A stretch of 48,429 nucleotides of DNA from Nocardia thailandica NBRC 100428 (GTDB lineage Bacteria > Actinomycetota > Actinomycetes > Mycobacteriales > Mycobacteriaceae): positions 1 through 48,429 of the forward strand of contig NZ_BAGK01000308.1 in the NCBI RefSeq assembly GCF_000308795.1. Reading direction: 5' to 3'. Positions 38,505 to 47,204 of this stretch are shown one piece after another. Position numbers and translations under genes: made by a program. The stretch's first letter is position 1; every line of letters begins with the position of its first letter. Below the pieces are notes generated by a model, which was not told the origin of the DNA, did no database searches, and saw nothing but the letters and a program-made list of their open reading frames with translations.

Positions 38505-38656
38505 ACGCACCTCGCGAGGCTTTGATAGATTGTCACATCAATTCTCTCACCGCGTCACGGCCCTCACAACGTCACTCGTCCACCCCGCCGACCGGCACTC
38601 CTCCCACACACCGCCCCGACAGGGCCGCCCGGACGGCACCGGACGAGGATGGAAGC
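38505..38656. promoter_or_regulatory. divergent promoter region with short inverted repeat
   Basis: The gap contains ttgat (38522-38526) and atcaa (38537-38541), reverse complements 10 bases apart in an AT-rich patch next to the MpaB start. It may be an operator for the oxygenase gene. Evidence is weak because the arms are only 5 bases. Confidence 0.25.
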
Positions 38657-40138
38657 GTGTGGGAGACAGGGGAATGGGCGGAGATCGGGGACACGCAGAA
38701 CCGGTCGATGACCTTCGCGGCGCTCGCGGCGCTCGACGATCACCGCATCGGGACGGCGGAGCGGCGGGAGATCGGAGCGACCCTCGGCCGTCTCGGCGAC
38801 CCGCGGGCGGTCGCGCCCCTGACCCGGATCGCCCTCGACCGGGCGCGCCCGGCCGGCGCGCGGCAGGCGGCCCTCACGGCGCTCGAGGACGCGGGGCTGT
38901 GCCCGGAAAGCGACGCGCTACGGGAATGGTGGCACTCCGGCGACGACATGGTCCGCGCCGTCGTGCTGCGCCAGGCGGGCCGCGAACACGCCGACCTGCT
39001 CGGCGCGGTGTCGCGCGATCCGCGACACCCCCTGCATCGGCACGCGATCGACGGCCTTGCCTTCGGCTTCGAGGAGCCGCACTGGCAGCGGGACAAGATC
39101 CGTGGGTCGACCCACGCGGACCCGGCCGTCCGCCGCGTCGCGGCCGAGGTGCTGCGCTGGGACGAGCCGGTGGCGGCCGAACCGGCCCTGCATCGCGCCG
39201 CGCACGACGGCGACCCGGCGGTCGCGGTGGCCGCGATCGAGACCCTGCGGTACTACCGCAGCCGGGCGACGCTGCTGCTGCTCGACGAGATCGGCCACGG
39301 CACCGACGAGAGGGCCGCGGCCGCCCGCGAATCCGTCGCGGATCTGCGGCGCGACTTCGAGGACGCGCCGCGGGCCGTCCGGCCGTGGCTGGCGCCGGTC
39401 GCCCATCTCCTGCGCGCCCCGGAGCCGGCAGGCAGGCCCTCGCCCGCGTCGCCCGGCTCGTCCGCCGCGCGGCCCGCGCCCGCCCCGCCCCCGGCGACCG
39501 AGCTCGTCGCCCGCTACGCCGATCCCGACGGCGCGTGGGCGCCGAAGCTCGCGGCCCTGCACGGCTGGGACTGGTCCGGGTCCCGGCCGGCCGACCGGCC
39601 CGTGCTCGCGCGCTTCTTCGCCGGGCACCCGGACCCACGGGTACGCGCGCCGATCTGCCGGGCGCTGGCGGCGTGGCGGCAGGCGGACGCCCTGCTCGCG
39701 CTGGCGCACGACGCGGACTCGACCGTGCGCAAGAGCGCGGTCTATTACCTGCGCTTCGTCCCGCGATCGCCCGACGTGGCGACCCTCACCTGGGATCTCG
39801 TCGCGTCCGGCGCGGTCGCGGGCATCGGCGGCTACGAAGCGCTGGCCACCTGCGCGGCCCACACGCCGCCGGGCGCGCTCGACGACCGGCTGATCGGCCT
39901 GGCCCGGTCGGACCCGCGCGAGAGCATCCGCGCCGAGGCGGTGTCGCTGCTGGGCGACCGCGTCGCGCCGGTCCTGCCGCTGCTCGTGGAGGAGCCACTG
40001 GTCACCTGGGACGTGCACGTGCGCCTGCTGGACGCCTGCGCCGCGACGGGACTGCGCCCGCGCGGCGCGGAGGCGCTGCGCGGGATCGACCACCTGGATC
40101 CGGCCGTCGCCCTCGCGGCGGTCGACACGAACGGGTGA
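38657..40138 (+). CDS. HEAT-repeat domain protein
   Basis: The 493-residue protein consists largely of HEAT-like helical pairs of about 30 residues: GRLGDPRAVAPLTRIAL, SRDPRHPLHRHAIDGL, DPAVRRVAAEVLRW, DGDPAVAVAAIETLRYY, HPDPRVRAPICRALAAW and SDPRESIRAEAVSLLGD. A Pro/Ala-rich linker at about residues 260-285 splits it into two repeat blocks. Such proteins are scaffolds with no catalysis. The GTG at 38657 with GAGG upstream is preferred; the frame from 38522 adds a low-complexity Pro/Thr-rich tail over the promoter region. No partner is suggested by neighbours. Confidence 0.8.
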   Translation: MWETGEWAEIGDTQNRSMTFAALAALDDHRIGTAERREIGATLGRLGDPRAVAPLTRIALDRARPAGARQAALTALEDAGLCPESDALREWWHSGDDMVRAVVLRQAGREHADLLGAVSRDPRHPLHRHAIDGLAFGFEEPHWQRDKIRGSTHADPAVRRVAAEVLRWDEPVAAEPALHRAAHDGDPAVAVAAIETLRYYRSRATLLLLDEIGHGTDERAAAARESVADLRRDFEDAPRAVRPWLAPVAHLLRAPEPAGRPSPASPGSSAARPAPAPPPATELVARYADPDGAWAPKLAALHGWDWSGSRPADRPVLARFFAGHPDPRVRAPICRALAAWRQADALLALAHDADSTVRKSAVYYLRFVPRSPDVATLTWDLVASGAVAGIGGYEALATCAAHTPPGALDDRLIGLARSDPRESIRAEAVSLLGDRVAPVLPLLVEEPLVTWDVHVRLLDACAATGLRPRGAEALRGIDHLDPAVALAAVDTNG

Positions 40139-40148
40139 TCCACGAAAC

Positions 40149-40162
40149 AGGAACGTGTTCTA
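40149..40162. promoter_or_regulatory. KstR-like operator upstream of the serine hydrolase
   Basis: The sequence aggaacgtgttcta matches the published KstR consensus TnnAACnnGTTnnA at all positions but the first. It lies 9 bases before the ATG at 40171, where a repressor would block transcription. KstR controls cholesterol-breakdown genes in mycolata. The match is short, so a chance hit is possible. Confidence 0.4.
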
Positions 40163-40170
40163 CTTTCCCC

Positions 40171-41292
40171 ATGACGGTGACAGGACACCACGACCCCGCC
40201 TTCGCCGGGGTCCGCGCGCTGATCGCGGAACAGATCGCCGACGGCCGGGATCTCGGGTGCGCGGTCGCGGTGTACCTCGACGGTCGCCCGGTCGTCGACC
40301 TGTGGGCCGGAGTCGCGGACCGGCGCTCCGGCAGGCCGTGGGAGCACGACACGAGCTGCCTCACCTACTCCTGCACGAAGGCGGTGACGGCCACCGCGGC
40401 CCTGGCGGTGAGCGCCGCGACCGGCATCGACGTCCTGGACCCGGTGACGCGCTGGTGGCCGGAGTACGCGGCTCACGGCAAGGGCTCCACCACGCTGGCC
40501 GACCTGCTGGCCCACCGCGCGGGCCTGCCCGCCTTCGAGGACCCGGTCACCGCCGAGCAGGCCACCGACCCCGCCGCCCTGGCCACCCGGCTGGCGGCGC
40601 AGCGACCGCTGTGGGAGCCGGGCACTCGCCACGGGTACCACGCCCTCACCTTCGGCTGGCTCGCCGGCGAGTTCGTCCGGCGCCGCTCCGGACGAACGGT
40701 GGCCGACTACGTCCGCGAGTCCTTCGATCCCGCACTGTGTCTCGGCGTACCGCCGCCCACCGCGGCGCGCGCCACCTTCCCGGCGGGCGTCACGCGACGG
40801 GCGGACGCCGGTGACGACGCCGCCGCCCGCCTCGCCCGCGCCTACGCCGATCCCGGGTCGCTGATGATGCGCGGCTCGATGAACCCGACGCCCAGCTTCT
40901 CCGACCCGGTCGTCCAGGCCGGTGGCTGGCCGGCCGCCGGTCTGTTCACCACCGCCCGCGCGCTGGCCGGCTTCTACCGCGACCTGGTGGGCGGCGCCCT
41001 GCTGCCGGGATCGGTGCTGCGCGAGGCGACCCGCGAACAGGTTCGCGGGCCGGACGAGGTCCTGCTGCTGACCAGCGCCTTCGGCCTCGGCTACATGCTC
41101 CCGTCCCCGACGATGCCGCTGCCCGCCGCCGCCCGGGCGGCCTTCGGACATCCGGGCGCCGGCGGGTCGCTCGGACTCGCCGACGCCGAGCACTCGCTCG
41201 CCTTCGCCTACGTCACCAACCTGCGCCGCGACGCCCGCGACGGGGACCGCCGGGCGTACGACCTGGTCGAGGCGGTGTACGCCGCGCTGTGA
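40171..41292 (+). CDS. beta-lactamase-family serine hydrolase (class C/EstB-like esterase)
   Basis: The 373-residue protein has the SxxK nucleophile motif in TYSCTKAVTA and a Tyr motif YHALTFGWLAGEF in the place of YxN. It ends with HPGAGGSLGLAD, where the usual KTG is replaced by HPGAGG. That last pattern is typical of EstB-like esterases and LipE-type proteins rather than true beta-lactamases. The ATG 40171 follows a KstR-like site; the long in-frame sequence upstream back to 38311 is a shadow of the HEAT gene. It converges with the P450 gene. Likely a cytoplasmic ester or thioester hydrolase; it should not be read as a resistance gene for the cluster 11 kb away. Confidence 0.85.
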   Translation: MTVTGHHDPAFAGVRALIAEQIADGRDLGCAVAVYLDGRPVVDLWAGVADRRSGRPWEHDTSCLTYSCTKAVTATAALAVSAATGIDVLDPVTRWWPEYAAHGKGSTTLADLLAHRAGLPAFEDPVTAEQATDPAALATRLAAQRPLWEPGTRHGYHALTFGWLAGEFVRRRSGRTVADYVRESFDPALCLGVPPPTAARATFPAGVTRRADAGDDAAARLARAYADPGSLMMRGSMNPTPSFSDPVVQAGGWPAAGLFTTARALAGFYRDLVGGALLPGSVLREATREQVRGPDEVLLLTSAFGLGYMLPSPTMPLPAAARAAFGHPGAGGSLGLADAEHSLAFAYVTNLRRDARDGDRRAYDLVEAVYAAL

Positions 41293-41295
41293 GCG

Positions 41296-42471
41296 TCAGG
41301 GCGCGACGCGGTCGAACCGCAGGCGCAACTCGCGGGGCGCGCCGACGCTGATCCCCGCCGAGCGACGCACCGGCGCCCCCGGTGCGAGACGGAAGCCGGT
41401 GAGGCGGTCGAGCAGGCGGTCGATCCCGATCTCGAGTTGCATGCGCGCGAAGTGCCTGCCGAGGCAGCGGTGGACGCCGATGCCGAAGGCCAGGTGCGGG
41501 TTCCGGTTGCGGTCGAAGTCGAGCTCGTCCGGGTTGGCGAAGCGGCTCGTGTCGCGGTTGGCCGAACGCCAGTGCACGGCGATCCGGTCGCCCTTCGCCA
41601 GCGGCACGCCGAGCAGATCGTTGTCCTGGGCGACCACGCGCCCCATCACACTCACCGTCGAGGTGTAGCGCAGGATCTCGTCTAGATCCCTTGTCACCCA
41701 CCCTGGCTCGCGCAGACGCTCCTCCAGGCCGGGCACCTCGGCCAGGAACTCGGCGAGGTAGGCCAGGGCCCCGCGGGTGGTGTCCAGCCCGCCGAGCAAC
41801 AGCACCGTCACCACGCCGAGGCGCTCCTCGATCGTGAGCGGCCTGCCGCCGTCGACGGTGGCGTCGACGATGGACTGGAGCAGGTCGTCGCGCGGGGCCG
41901 CCGCGCGCTCGGCCATGAGTTCGGCGGCCAAGGCCGCGACGGCGGCGAAACTCTCGGGAGTGTTCTGCACCGACACCTGGGTGACCGCGTCGACGGCGCG
42001 GGCCATCCGCTCCTCGTTGTCGTCGTCGAGCACGATCTCGGCCAGCGCGCCCGCCGAGAACGGGATCGCGAACTCGCCGACGAACTCCACCTCGCCGCGG
42101 TCGGCGAAACCGTCGACGAGCTCGTCGGCGATCCGGCGCAGCACCGGCTCGTAGCGCCGCAGCGCCTGCTTGCCGAAGGGGCCGTTGAGGAAGGCCCGGA
42201 AGTCCTGGTGCAGGGGCGGATCGAGGTCGATGGGCGGGAGGGCGACCGGCACGGTGGTCAGCCCGGGCATGGCGGAGCTGAAGATCTCCGGGTGCGCGGC
42301 GACCGTGACCAGGTCTTCGTAGCGGGTCACCACGTGCATGCCGCCGCCGAAACCGGTGTGCACCACCGGACATTCGGCGCGCGCCCACCGCAGGTGCTCG
42401 TCGAGCCGGGCGCAGTGCTCCTCGTCGAAGAAGTCGAGCGCGTCGAAGTACTTCCGATGGGCATCGGTCAC
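41296..42471 (-). CDS. cytochrome P450
   Basis: The 391-residue bacterial class I P450 has the haem loop AFGIGVHRCLGRHFAR, the EILRYTS ExxR helix region and the I-helix LLLGGLDTTRG, where the acid-alcohol pair is Asp-Thr. The PHLAF and NRDTSRFANPDELDFDR segments are standard. It needs a ferredoxin partner, which is not encoded nearby. The GTG at 42471 is backed by AGGGGG 6 bases upstream. It is convergent with the KstR-like-controlled serine hydrolase, and steroid or terpenoid oxidation is a possible role by association only. Confidence 0.92.
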   Translation of the reverse strand: MTDAHRKYFDALDFFDEEHCARLDEHLRWARAECPVVHTGFGGGMHVVTRYEDLVTVAAHPEIFSSAMPGLTTVPVALPPIDLDPPLHQDFRAFLNGPFGKQALRRYEPVLRRIADELVDGFADRGEVEFVGEFAIPFSAGALAEIVLDDDNEERMARAVDAVTQVSVQNTPESFAAVAALAAELMAERAAAPRDDLLQSIVDATVDGGRPLTIEERLGVVTVLLLGGLDTTRGALAYLAEFLAEVPGLEERLREPGWVTRDLDEILRYTSTVSVMGRVVAQDNDLLGVPLAKGDRIAVHWRSANRDTSRFANPDELDFDRNRNPHLAFGIGVHRCLGRHFARMQLEIGIDRLLDRLTGFRLAPGAPVRRSAGISVGAPRELRLRFDRVAP

Positions 42472-42652
42472 GGCGGCCCCCTGGCGGATCCGAGCGAACA
42501 GTCCGGGAGATCGTGCGCCCGCGCCCCGCGTCGCGTCAACCGGTGCGACGCACCGGATCCGTTCGTACCGAGGAGTTTTCGTCGCTCGGTTCGGGCACCG
42601 GCGTCCGCCGCGCCCAGCTGCCCGGCGGACCGGATCAGCAGGCGGGCCATGA

Positions 42653-42938
42653 TCACGGCGACGAAGGACGGCGCGGGCAGGTCGCCGTCGTCGCGGGCCC
42701 GGTCCGCGGTTTCACCACGCTCGGTGCGAGGAGCAGGGTCGGCACCAGCACGGTCGGCACGGCGACGGCCGCCCACGTCGCGGCGGGGCCGGTGGGCGAC
42801 GGAGCCGGCGATCCACCCGAACAGCACGGTGGCGGGCAGCGCGAACAGCATCCAGCCGATCGCGGCCTCCGGATTTTTCCCGCGCGATCGGCCGAGAACA
42901 CCCCGTCGGCCCGGGCCGCGGCGATACAGTCCAGACAT
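42653..42938 (-). pseudogene. small membrane protein gene broken by a 1-base frameshift
   Basis: On the minus strand one frame codes AAIGWMLFALPATVLFGWIAGSVAHRP with nearly all codons ending in G or C. After a run of four C (forward GGGG at 42785-42788) that pattern stops, and the next frame continues as AATWAAVAVPTVLVPTLLLAPSV, again with G/C-ending codons, to a TGA at 42653. Removing one base from the run joins two hydrophobic helices. The product would be a roughly 95-residue two-helix protein. This could be a decayed gene or a sequencing slip in the homopolymer. The start (ATG 42938 or later) is uncertain. Confidence 0.4.
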
Positions 42939-44877
42939 GAGGCGCATGTCGGGAAGCTGGTCGGGCGCCACGGCGGCGCTGCTGTTGACGGTGGCGCTCG
43001 CCACCGCCTGTTCCTCCGGAGACGACGACGCGGGTGGCACGTGCGCGGCGGTCCCGAACGGGACGCCGGTGACGGCGGCGGGGCCGTCGGCGAGCGGCGG
43101 CGACCTGTCGACCAACCCCGAGATCGCGAGCGGCTACCGCGCCGGGATGACGCCGGTACGCACCGGCACCTTCGCGGTCTCGACGGCGAATCCCGTCTCC
43201 ACCGAGGCCGCCTGCGAGGTCCTGCGCGACGGCGGGACGGCCGCCGACGCGCTCGTCGCGGCCCAGGCGGTCCTCGGCCTGGTCGAGCCGCAGGCCTCCG
43301 GCATCGGCGGCGGCGCCTTCCTGCTCTACTACGACAAGAACAGCGGCACCGTGCGGGCCTACGACGGCCGCGAGACCGCCCCGGCCGCCGCGACCGAGAA
43401 CTACCTGCGCTGGGTCAGCGACACCGACCGCACCGAGCCGGCGCCGAACACCCGCGCGAGCGGCCGCTCGATCGGCGTGCCGGGCGTGCTGCGCATGCTC
43501 GACCAGGTGCACGACGACCACGGGCGCACCGACTGGCGGACCCTGTTCGACCCGGCGATCGCGCTGGCCGACAGCGGTTTCCCGATCAGCGCCCGGCTGG
43601 CGGGCCAGATCGCCGAGTCCGCGCCGGACCTCGCGCGCGACGAGAACGCCCGCGCCTACTTCCTCACCCCGGACGGCAAGCCCAAGACCGCGGGCACGGT
43701 GCTGACCAACCCGGCCTACAGCAAGACCCTCGGCGCGATCGCGACCGACGGCGCCGACGCCTTCTACACGGGGCCGCTCGCGCAGAACCTGGTCGCCGCG
43801 GCCGCCTCGGCCTCCGGCGGGCGCACCCCGAGCCTGCTCACCACCGCCGACCTGGCCGGCTACAAAGCCGCCCAGCGGGATCCGCTGTGCACCGGCTACC
43901 GGCGGCACCAGATCTGCGGCATGCCGGCCCCGTCCTCGGGCGGGATCACCGTCGCCTCGACGCTGGGCATCCTGGAGAACTTCGACCTGGCCGCCCTGCG
44001 GCCCGAGCGTCCCGACGCCGACGGCGGCACGCCGCGCGCCGAGGCGGTGCACCTGATCGCGGAGGCGGAACGGCTCGCCTACGCCGACCGCAACAAGTAC
44101 GTCGCCGACACCGATTTCGTCCCGCTGCCCGGCAATTCGCCGCAGACCCTGCTGAACGACGCGTACCTGAAGCAGCGGGCGTCGCTCATCGACCCGGGGC
44201 GGAGCATGGGCACCGCGCAGCCGGGCGACTTCGGGCCCGTCCCGGTCGGCACCGGGCCGCAGCCCCGCGAACACGGCACCAGTCACATCTCGGTCGTGGA
44301 CCGCTACGGCAACGCCGCCGCCATGACCACCACGGTGGAGTCGGCGTTCGGTTCCTTCCACATGGTCGACGGGTACCTGCTCAACAATCAGCTCACCGAC
44401 TTCGCGGCCGATCCGCTCGGCACCGACGGCGCGCCCGTGGCCAACCGGCTGCAACCCGGGAAGCGGCCGCGCAGTTCCATGAGCCCGACCCTGGTGTTCG
44501 CGCAGGGCGCCGACGGGACGCGCGCGGAACTGACCCACGTCACGGGGTCACCCGGCGGCGCGGTCATCATCCAGTTCGTGGTCAAGACGCTGATCGGGCT
44601 GCTGGATTGGGGTCTGGACCCGCAGCAGGCGGTCTCGGCGGTGTCGTTCGGCTCCGCCAACACCCCGAGTACCGGGGTGGGCGGGGAACATCCGGCGATC
44701 GACGCCAGCGACAACGGTGACCACGACCCGCTGGTGCTCCGCCTGCGGGAGCTGGGCCATCAGGTGTCGGTGGCACCGCAGACCAGCGGGCTCAGCGCGC
44801 TGGTGCTGACCGGCGACGGGCTGATCGGCGGCGCCGATCCGCGCCGCGAGGGCGTGGTCCTCGGCGACACCCGCTGA
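42937..44877 (+). CDS. ggt: gamma-glutamyltransferase, secreted lipoprotein
   Basis: The 646-residue protein begins with a signal peptide ending in a lipobox (LATACSS), so it should be lipid-anchored outside the membrane. The Ntn-hydrolase body has ALVAAQAVLGLVEPQASGIGGGAF, the processing and nucleophile Thr in REHGTSHISVVD (compare TTHYSVVD of E. coli), the oxyanion-region SSMSPT and GSPGGAVIIQFV. The precursor self-cleaves before that Thr into two subunits. It transfers or hydrolyses gamma-glutamyl groups, for example of glutathione-like or peptide substrates. A TACAGT -10-like box at 42925-42930 would give an almost leaderless mRNA starting at ATG 42937. Confidence 0.92.
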   Translation: MRRMSGSWSGATAALLLTVALATACSSGDDDAGGTCAAVPNGTPVTAAGPSASGGDLSTNPEIASGYRAGMTPVRTGTFAVSTANPVSTEAACEVLRDGGTAADALVAAQAVLGLVEPQASGIGGGAFLLYYDKNSGTVRAYDGRETAPAAATENYLRWVSDTDRTEPAPNTRASGRSIGVPGVLRMLDQVHDDHGRTDWRTLFDPAIALADSGFPISARLAGQIAESAPDLARDENARAYFLTPDGKPKTAGTVLTNPAYSKTLGAIATDGADAFYTGPLAQNLVAAAASASGGRTPSLLTTADLAGYKAAQRDPLCTGYRRHQICGMPAPSSGGITVASTLGILENFDLAALRPERPDADGGTPRAEAVHLIAEAERLAYADRNKYVADTDFVPLPGNSPQTLLNDAYLKQRASLIDPGRSMGTAQPGDFGPVPVGTGPQPREHGTSHISVVDRYGNAAAMTTTVESAFGSFHMVDGYLLNNQLTDFAADPLGTDGAPVANRLQPGKRPRSSMSPTLVFAQGADGTRAELTHVTGSPGGAVIIQFVVKTLIGLLDWGLDPQQAVSAVSFGSANTPSTGVGGEHPAIDASDNGDHDPLVLRLRELGHQVSVAPQTSGLSALVLTGDGLIGGADPRREGVVLGDTR

Positions 44878-44879
44878 CG

Positions 44880-45250
44880 GGTGCGGGCCGAGGAGTTGCA
44901 GTGCCTGCGCGCCCTGCGGCGGGGCGGTGACGTGGTGCGCGGGGTGGGCGTGCATCGCCGCCATGCCGGTGTAGTGCATGGCCCCCACGCGGCCCGACCA
45001 CGGCCATGGCGGTCACGGCGCTGAACAGCGTCAGTGGGACGTCGTAGCGGATCTCGGCGCCGTGGATGGAGAAGCCGAGCATCGCGATGAAGTGCATGAC
45101 CCAGATCCCGGTGCCGCCGATCGCGATCGCGGCCGCGATGAGCCACGCGACCCGCCCGTTCTCCGGATTCCGGGCGCGCGCGGCGCACCGCAGCCCGAGC
45201 AGACAGCCCAGGAAGGACATGACACAGGCCGGCAGCGGGGAGATCCAGCC
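44880..45250 (-). pseudogene. MHYT-domain membrane sensor remnant, frameshifted and truncated
   Basis: On the minus strand one frame gives VMSFLGCLLGLRCAARARN, TGIWVMHFIAMLGFSI and PLTLFSAVTAMAVV, which are the first helices and first MHxxxM motif of MHYT sensors. The frame is lost near 44985-45000. In another frame VGAMHYTGMAAMHAH resumes with the next motif, too soon after the first, so bases have been deleted between them. The protein then fades into the antisense of the GGT gene. No start codon precedes the first helix: intact homologues begin with HHFSYGWLTP-like text, here SDGWISPLP. MHYT proteins normally have seven helices and bind metal or gas ligands. Confidence 0.65.
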
Positions 45251-45260
45251 GTCGGATCCG

Positions 45261-46502
45261 CTACAGCGTCGAGGTGGCGAATCGCGGCTGCTGCCCGGGA
45301 ATCCGCCCGCGGTCGAGGCCCCGGATCAGCGCGGCGCAGCCGAGGCCCGAGAGCACCAGCCCGGTGGCGAAGAGCGCGGGATAGCCCGCCGTGTCACCGA
45401 TGACGCCCGCGACCATCCCGGCCACGCCCTGCACGACGACGATCGCGCAGGCCGACAGCGTGTAGTCGCTGCCCGGATGGTCGGTGTCGGCGGCGTCCAT
45501 CATGAGGGCGAAGACGGCCACGGTCGCCGCGCCACCGAAGATGTGCTCGGTCAGGCTCGCGGCGACGAGGAGTTCGAAACCCCCGACCCCGAGCGCGGCG
45601 AGCAGGTAGAGGGAGATCGCGGCGGTCTGGGTGACGCCGCCGATCAGCAGCGCGGACCGGCGGCCGTGACGATAGGCGAGCCAGCCGCCGAGCGCGGCGC
45701 CGCCGAGCGCGCCCGCCGACGAGAGCACCCCCTTGACCAGGGCGATGCGGGTGAGATCGAGCCCGGCGTCGGACAGGAACGGGCCGGTCAGCGCCGAGGC
45801 CATGGAGTCACCGAACTTGTAGGCCCCGATGAGCGCGATGAACCCGACGACGCCGGGACGGCGCAGCCGGACCAACCAGGTACCCAGCAGCAGTACGGGT
45901 TTCGGCCGGGGCGGCCGATCGGTCACCGGTTCCCGCAGCAGCCACACCGGGATCGTGGTCAGCACGATCAGCCCGGCCATCGCCAGGAACAGCAGCCGCC
46001 AGCCCGACACCGCGAACAGCCACAGCAGCGCGCCGCCGCCCACGATCATGCCGATCCGGTAGGCGCCCACCTGGATTCCGTTGCCGAGGCCGCGCTCGCG
46101 CGGGCCGAGCAGCCGCACGGCCAGGCCGTCGGTGGCCACGTCCTGGGTCGCCGAGAGCAGGTTCACCACCACGATGCCCGCGAAGAGCCATCGCAGCGAG
46201 GACGACAGGTCGAGGCACGACAGGATCGCCGCCACCGCCGCCGCGCCCAGTTGCATCGTCAGCAGCCAGGTGCGCCGGGTCCCGTACCGGTCGACACAGG
46301 GCGCCCACAGGAACTTCAGCGCCCACGGCAGGAAGAGCACGCCCGAGGCGCTGATGGCCACCAGGGAGAACCCGGACTCGCGCAGGACCACCGGGAGCGC
46401 CTGGGTGAAGAAGCCGAACGGCAGGCCCTGGGCGAAGTACAGCGACGACAGCAGGACCAGGGTGCTCGCGGTGATCACACCCGGTCGGGTGGTGGTGCTC
46501 AT
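45261..46502 (-). CDS. MFS transporter, AmpG/PAT-like
   Basis: The 413-residue 12-helix protein begins LYFAQGLPFGFFTQALPVVLR and has FLPWALKFLWAPCVDRYG, the signature of the AmpG/acetyl-CoA-transporter branch of the MFS; NLLSATQDVATDGLAV is also typical. Enterobacterial AmpG imports anhydro-muropeptides; actinobacterial relatives have no proven substrate, so I use the family name only. The ATG 46502 opens just before the first helix; the longer frame to 46565 passes through a hairpin. It lies downstream of msrA on the same strand, separated by a strong stem-loop, and upstream of the MHYT remnant. Confidence 0.83.
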   Translation of the reverse strand: MSTTTRPGVITASTLVLLSSLYFAQGLPFGFFTQALPVVLRESGFSLVAISASGVLFLPWALKFLWAPCVDRYGTRRTWLLTMQLGAAAVAAILSCLDLSSSLRWLFAGIVVVNLLSATQDVATDGLAVRLLGPRERGLGNGIQVGAYRIGMIVGGGALLWLFAVSGWRLLFLAMAGLIVLTTIPVWLLREPVTDRPPRPKPVLLLGTWLVRLRRPGVVGFIALIGAYKFGDSMASALTGPFLSDAGLDLTRIALVKGVLSSAGALGGAALGGWLAYRHGRRSALLIGGVTQTAAISLYLLAALGVGGFELLVAASLTEHIFGGAATVAVFALMMDAADTDHPGSDYTLSACAIVVVQGVAGMVAGVIGDTAGYPALFATGLVLSGLGCAALIRGLDRGRIPGQQPRFATSTL

Positions 46503-46560
46503 GGGCCCATCGTCGCAGAACCCGGGGCGCGGCACCGGGCCCGCGTCGCCCGGCCGGATA

Positions 46561-46601
46561 CGCACCGCCCCCGCGACGGAGGCCGTCGCGGGGGCGGTGC
46601 G
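46561..46601 (-). terminator. perfect 19-bp hairpin downstream of msrA
   Basis: The arms at 46561-46579 and 46583-46601 are perfect reverse complements, starting cgcaccgcccccgcgacgg, with a 3-base loop. It lies 14 bases after the msrA stop (46615) and before the AmpG-like start. No U-tract follows, as is common for intrinsic terminators in high-GC actinomycetes. It should terminate msrA transcripts. Confidence 0.7.
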
Positions 46602-46614
46602 TCGGACGCGGGTG

Positions 46615-47130
46615 CTACGCGCGCGCCTCGCCGCGGGCGGGCAGCTTCCAGCCCGGGCGCGGGAAGTGGCAGGTGTAGCCGTCCGGGTAGCGCTGCAGGT
46701 AGTCCTGGTGCTCGGGCTCGGCGTCCCAGAACGGGCCCGCCGGGGTCACCTCGGTGACGACCTTGCCCGGCCACAGGCCCGAGGCGTCGACGTCGGCGAT
46801 GGTGTCGAGCGCCACCTGCCGCTGCTCGTCGTCGAGATAGAAGATCGCCGAGCGGTAGCTGCTGCCGATGTCGTTGCCCTGCCGGTCCTTCGTCGTCGGG
46901 TCGTGGATCTGGAACAGGAACTCGAGCAGGGCCCGGTAGTCGGTCTGCTCGGGGTCGTATTCGATCCGCACGGCCTCCGCGTGTCCGGGATGGTTGCGGT
47001 AGGTGGGGTGATCGTTGCGCCCGCCCGTGTACCCGACCCGCGTCGAGATCACTCCGGGCTGCCTGCGGATCAGGTCCTGCATCCCCCAGAAGCAACCGCC
47101 CGCCAGAATCGCCGTTCGAGTACCACTCAC
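46615..47130 (-). CDS. msrA: peptide-methionine (S)-S-oxide reductase MsrA
   Basis: The 171-residue enzyme carries the active-site motif GGCFWGMQ with the catalytic Cys at residue 13, then VGYTGG, HPTYRNHPGHAEAV and FWDAEPEHQDYLQRYP, all diagnostic of MsrA. It reduces methionine-S-sulfoxide in proteins, recycling through thioredoxin, in the cytoplasm. The start is a GTG at 47130 with GAGGAGGAGA about 5 bases upstream; the long in-frame extension to 48219 is a shadow of the GH76-like gene. A 19-bp hairpin follows the stop. Confidence 0.95.
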   Translation of the reverse strand: MSGTRTAILAGGCFWGMQDLIRRQPGVISTRVGYTGGRNDHPTYRNHPGHAEAVRIEYDPEQTDYRALLEFLFQIHDPTTKDRQGNDIGSSYRSAIFYLDDEQRQVALDTIADVDASGLWPGKVVTEVTPAGPFWDAEPEHQDYLQRYPDGYTCHFPRPGWKLPARGEARA

Positions 47131-47204
47131 GGATCTCTCCTCCTCAACTTGGACGCTTCCCCACCAACGAACGCCGCGCGCGGAAAATTCCGCGACGCGG
47201 GAGT

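Noticed and set aside
40171..41292. Beta-lactamase as self-resistance for the cluster
   Set aside because: It lies about 11 kb outside the cluster, has EstB/LipE-like features (HPGAGG instead of KTG) and a KstR-like site, so an esterase role is more likely.
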